NCBI GenBank assembly: GCA_902583645.1
Contig: CACHWQ010000010.1
Location: forward strand, 1 to 46,751
Reading direction: 5' to 3'
Length of the DNA stretch: 46,751 bases
Origin: an uncultured Pelagibacteraceae bacterium
GTDB taxonomy: Bacteria; Pseudomonadota; Alphaproteobacteria; Pelagibacterales; Pelagibacteraceae
In this document: piece after piece, positions 43,669 through 46,751 of the stretch
Numbering within the stretch: position 1 is the stretch's first letter
How the letters are laid out: every line of letters begins with the position of its first letter
Translations under genes and position numbers: made by a program
The notes under the pieces: model-generated
The model's database searches: none
What the model was told of the DNA's origin: nothing
The model's input: the letters and a program-made list of their open reading frames with translations, nothing else

Positions 43669-45044
43669 ATCATTTTTTTTGGATCAACTATTTTGTCATA
43701 TTCTTTTTCGTCTATTAAACCAGTCTTAAGTGTTTCTTGTTTTAGAGATGTATTATTAACAAGTGCTTTTTTTGCTATATAAGCTGCCTTGTCATATCCA
43801 ATTTTTGGCGACAATGCAGTAACTAACATTAAAGAATTATTTAGTAGTTCTTTAATTTTTTTTTTGTTAGCCCTTATATCTTTTATGCAATATCTTGCAA
43901 AATTATTTATGCTATCTGACAATAAAGATATAGATTGTATAATATTATGAGCCATAAGTGGTTTAAATACATTAAGCTCAAAATGTCCGTGAGATCCTGC
44001 TATAGTAATACCGTTATGGTTACCAATTACTTTTGTACAAACCATAGTAATGGCCTCACATTGTGTTGGGTTTACTTTTCCAGGCATAATTGAAGATCCT
44101 GCTTCATTTTCTGGCAAAATTAATTCTGAATAACCAGCTCTAGGTCCTGAACCTAAAAATCTAATATCATTAGCAATTTTCATAAGACATACTGCTGTAG
44201 TATTTAAGGATCCTGAAAAATTAACAATTGGATCATGAGAGGCTAAAGCAGCGAACTTATTTTTTGTATTTTTAAAAGGTAGTTTAGTAATTTTTGATAT
44301 TTCTTTAACAATTTTCTTATCAAAATTTTTCTTAGTATTGATTCCTGTTCCAACAGCAGTTCCACCTTGTGCTAAATAAAAAATTTCTTTCAAACTTATT
44401 TTAATTCTTTTAATACAATCTGAAAGTTGAGATTGATATCCTGAAAACTCTTGTCCTAAAGAAATTGGTGTTGCGTCTTGAAGATGTGTTCTTCCAATTT
44501 TTATAATTTTACTAAATTCGTTAACTTTTTTTTTTAAACTTTTATTTAGTAATTCAAGACTAGGTATCAATTCTTTTATAGTTTTATTTGCAACTGCTAT
44601 ATGCATAGCTGTGGGAAAAACATCATTTGTGGATTGGGATTTATTCACGTGATCGTTTGGGTGAACTGGTTTTTTTGTCCCTTTTTTTCCTTTTAAAATT
44701 TCGATTGCTCTATTTGATATGACCTCATTAACATTCATATTTGTTTGAGTTCCGGATCCCGTTTGCCACACTTTGAGTGGAAAATTATCATTTAATTTTC
44801 CTGATATAATTTCATCAGCTGCCTTAATTATAGCTTTAGCAATTTTCCTATCAATTTGCTTATTTTTTAAATGAACAATCGCTGCAGATTTCTTTATAAC
44901 AGCAATAGACTTAATAATTATAGGGTTGATTAAAATATCACCAATATTAAAAAACTTTTTTGATCTTTGAGTTGAGGCTCCCCAGTACTTATCAACAGGC
45001 ACTTTAACTATTCCTATACTATCATGTTCTTTTCTAGTTTTCAT
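43650..45044 (-). CDS. fumC: Fumarate hydratase, class II
   Basis: This 464-residue lyase interconverts fumarate and malate in the TCA cycle. It has KTRKEHDSIGIVKVP, KYWGASTQRS, WQTGSGTQTNMNVNEVISNR, HPNDHVNKSQSTNDVFPTAM, KIGRTHLQDATPISLGQEF and the superfamily signature GSSIMPGKVNPTQCEA. I start it at the ATG at 45044 because family members begin at that point; an upstream in-frame ATG at 45083 would add 13 unmatched residues. It lies back to back with the MazG-like gene. Confidence 0.95.
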   Translation of the reverse strand: MKTRKEHDSIGIVKVPVDKYWGASTQRSKKFFNIGDILINPIIIKSIAVIKKSAAIVHLKNKQIDRKIAKAIIKAADEIISGKLNDNFPLKVWQTGSGTQTNMNVNEVISNRAIEILKGKKGTKKPVHPNDHVNKSQSTNDVFPTAMHIAVANKTIKELIPSLELLNKSLKKKVNEFSKIIKIGRTHLQDATPISLGQEFSGYQSQLSDCIKRIKISLKEIFYLAQGGTAVGTGINTKKNFDKKIVKEISKITKLPFKNTKNKFAALASHDPIVNFSGSLNTTAVCLMKIANDIRFLGSGPRAGYSELILPENEAGSSIMPGKVNPTQCEAITMVCTKVIGNHNGITIAGSHGHFELNVFKPLMAHNIIQSISLLSDSINNFARYCIKDIRANKKKIKELLNNSLMLVTALSPKIGYDKAAYIAKKALVNNTSLKQETLKTGLIDEKEYDKIVDPKKMIYPSSK

Positions 45045-45113
45045 ATACTTTAGTTTGAGTAAACTGATATAATTCTTATACATTATGTTTATGAATAATC
45101 AAATAGGAGCCTT

Positions 45114-45485
45114 ATGACAAATTTTGAAAAAGTGGGTTTGTTTATGAAAACTTTTGGTCAAGATGTTAAAACAAAGCCAAGTTTAAGTACAAAAAAAATT
45201 AATGATCTTAGAATTTCACTTATTCAGGAAGAATTAAATGAACTTAAAGAAGCTATAAATAATAATGATTTAATTGAAACAGCAGATGCATTAACAGATA
45301 TTTTATATGTAACATACGGAGCAGGACAAGCATTTGGAATTAATTTAGATAATTGCTTTGATGAAATTCAAAATTCAAATATGAGTAAACTTGGAGAAGA
45401 TGGAAGACCAATTTATAATGAAAAAGGCAAAGTTCTCAAAGGACCAAATTATTTTAAACCAAACTTAGTAAAAATACTTTCTTAA
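45114..45485 (+). CDS. MazG/PRA-PH-like nucleotide pyrophosphohydrolase
   Basis: This 123-residue all-alpha protein has the metal-binding pattern QEELNELKEA followed by TADALTDILYVTYGAGQAFG (E-E-x2-E then D-x3-D), as in MazG and phosphoribosyl-ATP pyrophosphohydrolase-like proteins. The tail, NMSKLGEDGRPIYNEKGKVL, is a common feature of the stand-alone group. It would hydrolyse nucleoside triphosphates to monophosphates, as a house-cleaning or dCTP/dUTP-type enzyme. AGGAG lies 8-12 bases before the ATG. It is a single gene. Confidence 0.85.
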   Translation: MTNFEKVGLFMKTFGQDVKTKPSLSTKKINDLRISLIQEELNELKEAINNNDLIETADALTDILYVTYGAGQAFGINLDNCFDEIQNSNMSKLGEDGRPIYNEKGKVLKGPNYFKPNLVKILS

Positions 45486-45496
45486 ATAATTTTTTA

Positions 45497-46249
45497 TTAT
45501 TTTTTTTTTATAAATGCAATATCAGAGTCTTTCTCTTTTCCCTTATATATGTGAATATTTTCGATACTATCAAAAAAAAAACTTTGCATATCATTTGATA
45601 ATAACTTTGACTTAAAATATTTTTTTTCATTTATATGATTAAGTATTTCATCAAAAAATAACTCCTCATTTTCACCATCATTTAGATGATTGTAAAATTT
45701 TGGAAAATTGAAATCCTCAATTACAAAGTATCCATCTTTCTCTAAATATTTTATAAAAAAAAAGAGATTTTTTATCATATGTGATAATATATGAGAACCA
45801 TCATCAATAATTATTTTAAACTTTTTATCTTTAATTGTCTTTTCTAATTTATTTAGATCACTCCTATTTCTAAGATCACAGTATAAAAATTTAATTCTAT
45901 TTGATTTATAATTAAATTTAAAATTTCTATCTATTCCAAATACTCTTGCATTTTCAAAATATTTTGCAAAAGCAGCACATGATGACCCTTTCCATGTTCC
46001 AATTTCTAATAAATTAAATTCTTCTTTCTTGAAATTTTCAAAATGTTTTTGATAGAATTTCGAATATCCATGTCCAATAGTTAGCTCGGAGTTTTTTTGA
46101 TATTGATTTTTTACATTATTAGCTTTGTCTGTGCCATAATATGTAAATAGTTCGTCAAGGCTCTTATTTTTCAAGTCCTCTTTATCAATATTAATTTTTT
46201 TTTTTAGATTAAATACAATTTTTTTATAGATATAAGTAATTTTTTTCAT
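45497..46249 (-). CDS. SAM-dependent methyltransferase (class I, sugar O-methyltransferase-like)
   Basis: This 250-residue protein has a lysine-rich N-terminus, the lead-in SLDELFTYYGTDKANN and HGYSKFYQKHF, motif I FNLLEIGTWKGSSCAAFAKY, ARVFGIDRNF, and the acidic block KFKIIIDDGSHILSHMI then KDGYFVIEDF. This resembles the MycE/cephalosporin-hydroxylase-like and glycan O-methyltransferase group (often beginning 'YGTDK...H.Y...Y'). It is divergent from the sulfotransferase gene, with 67 bases between, and both are likely surface-glycan modifiers. Confidence 0.75.
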   Translation of the reverse strand: MKKITYIYKKIVFNLKKKINIDKEDLKNKSLDELFTYYGTDKANNVKNQYQKNSELTIGHGYSKFYQKHFENFKKEEFNLLEIGTWKGSSCAAFAKYFENARVFGIDRNFKFNYKSNRIKFLYCDLRNRSDLNKLEKTIKDKKFKIIIDDGSHILSHMIKNLFFFIKYLEKDGYFVIEDFNFPKFYNHLNDGENEELFFDEILNHINEKKYFKSKLLSNDMQSFFFDSIENIHIYKGKEKDSDIAFIKKK

Positions 46250-46259
46250 ACTATAAGTT

Positions 46260-46273
46260 AAACATTAATGTTT
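46260..46273. promoter_or_regulatory. 14-bp perfect palindrome in divergent spacer
   Basis: AAACATTAATGTTT lies between the divergent methyltransferase and sulfotransferase genes. A partial copy (TTAATGTTTT) follows about 25 bases later. It might be an operator, but chance is plausible in such AT-rich DNA. Confidence 0.25.
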
Positions 46274-46316
46274 GCCTTTTTTATAACTTAATGTTTTTTA
46301 GTATTAAAAATAACAA

Positions 46317-46751
46317 ATGTCTAAAATAAAAAAAATAATATTAAAAAAAATTTCACCCTATGTTGGTAACTTTTTAGATTCATTGCTTTTAACTAATTTT
46401 TCAAGAAGGGGATTAGATTATTATCATAATTATCATCAAAACGACTACAAGTTTATTCAAGAAAACATTTGTTTAATACATGTGCCAAGGTCTGGTGGAG
46501 GTACATTAAGAACATATTTAAAAAAAGATAAAAGCTTCTTTCTTCTAAATAAAGGCTCACAACACTATCCAGTTTCCTTGCTTTGTGATCCACAAAAATT
46601 TAGATATATAACGATTTTGAGAAATCCAGTTGAGAGAACAATTTCTCACTTTTACATGCTCACAGAAATGAAAACAAAAGTTGCTTCATTTGGTTTTTCA
46701 AATTGGTTGATAAATGATAAATTTTCCAAAAATCTATTTTGTCAATATTTA
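46317..46751 (+). CDS. Sulfotransferase family protein (3' partial)
   Basis: The first 145 residues are in the window and the frame is still open at the edge. The PAPS-binding loop LIHVPRSGGGTLRTYL (5'-phosphosulfate site, compare HIPKTGGTS in relatives) lies near residue 54, and the 3'-phosphate motif TILRNPVERTISHFYML near residue 100, both in the correct order and spacing for the Sulfotransfer_2 type. Such enzymes move sulfate from PAPS to carbohydrates or lipids. The start at 46317 is preceded by no strong ribosome binding site. Being next to a methyltransferase suggests a sulfated or methylated surface glycan. Confidence 0.8.
   Translation, partial: MSKIKKIILKKISPYVGNFLDSLLLTNFSRRGLDYYHNYHQNDYKFIQENICLIHVPRSGGGTLRTYLKKDKSFFLLNKGSQHYPVSLLCDPQKFRYITILRNPVERTISHFYMLTEMKTKVASFGFSNWLINDKFSKNLFCQYL

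Noticed and set aside
43650..45083. Longer fumC start at 45083
   Set aside because: The extra 13 residues match nothing in the family and the ATG at 45044 gives the standard N-terminus.
1..46751. CRISPR arrays, transposases, integrases or tRNA genes
   Set aside because: No regularly spaced repeats, transposase or integrase motifs, or tRNA cloverleaf sequences were found; spacers are mostly too short to hold them.

Overview
The window looks like a chromosomal piece of a streamlined, very AT-rich alphaproteobacterium, most likely SAR11 (Pelagibacterales). The grounds are extreme AT bias with many A/T homopolymers, spacers of only a few bases and ATGA-type overlaps, a 5S-rpmJ-pntAA-pntAB-pntB run, and an alphaproteobacterial-style murB-ddl-ftsQ-ftsA-lpxC-bamD-ligA run. 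The taxonomic call is inference; there is no 16S gene here.

Bases 1-4049 form a cobalamin (B12) module. It holds the 3' part of a B12-binding radical SAM enzyme, then a sigma70-like promoter and a cobalamin-riboswitch leader, a BtuB-type TonB-dependent receptor, and a small multi-pass membrane protein of the DUF6580 kind.

Bases 4082-26281 form a surface-glycan island. It contains glycosyltransferases of several folds (GT4, GT2, GT28-like, GT-C), a WecA/MraY-like sugar-phosphate transferase, sugar methyltransferases (FkbM type and others), an O-acyltransferase, a YdjC/ChbG-type deacetylase, a PhyH-type dioxygenase, and nucleotide-sugar genes (RmlC-like, DegT aminotransferase, RmlD-like, UDP-hexuronate-epimerase-like, gmd, fcl, GalE-like). 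Gene orientation flips every one to three genes. No flippase or O-antigen ligase was recognised in the window. Two convergent GT4 genes share a perfect 118-bp inverted repeat in frame in both genes, so inversion would swap their C-terminal tails.

The island ends abruptly at a lone 5S rRNA gene (about 26325-26443) with its own promoter-like sequence. This fits the described SAR11 hypervariable region lying between 23S and 5S. Core genes follow: rpmJ, the proton-translocating transhydrogenase, a transaldolase-like gene, a membrane protein, then envelope and division genes murB, ddl, ftsQ, a strikingly short FtsA-like protein, lpxC and bamD. There is no ftsZ between ftsA and lpxC. After these come ligA, convergent pepP and uvrD, an AsmA-like gene, fumC and a MazG-like gene.

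The last 1.2 kb returns to surface-modification genes: a methyltransferase and, divergently, the start of a sulfotransferase cut by the window edge. No tRNA, CRISPR array, transposase or integrase was seen. Intergenic gaps are all under about 220 bp, and the only ones with recognisable content are described as features.
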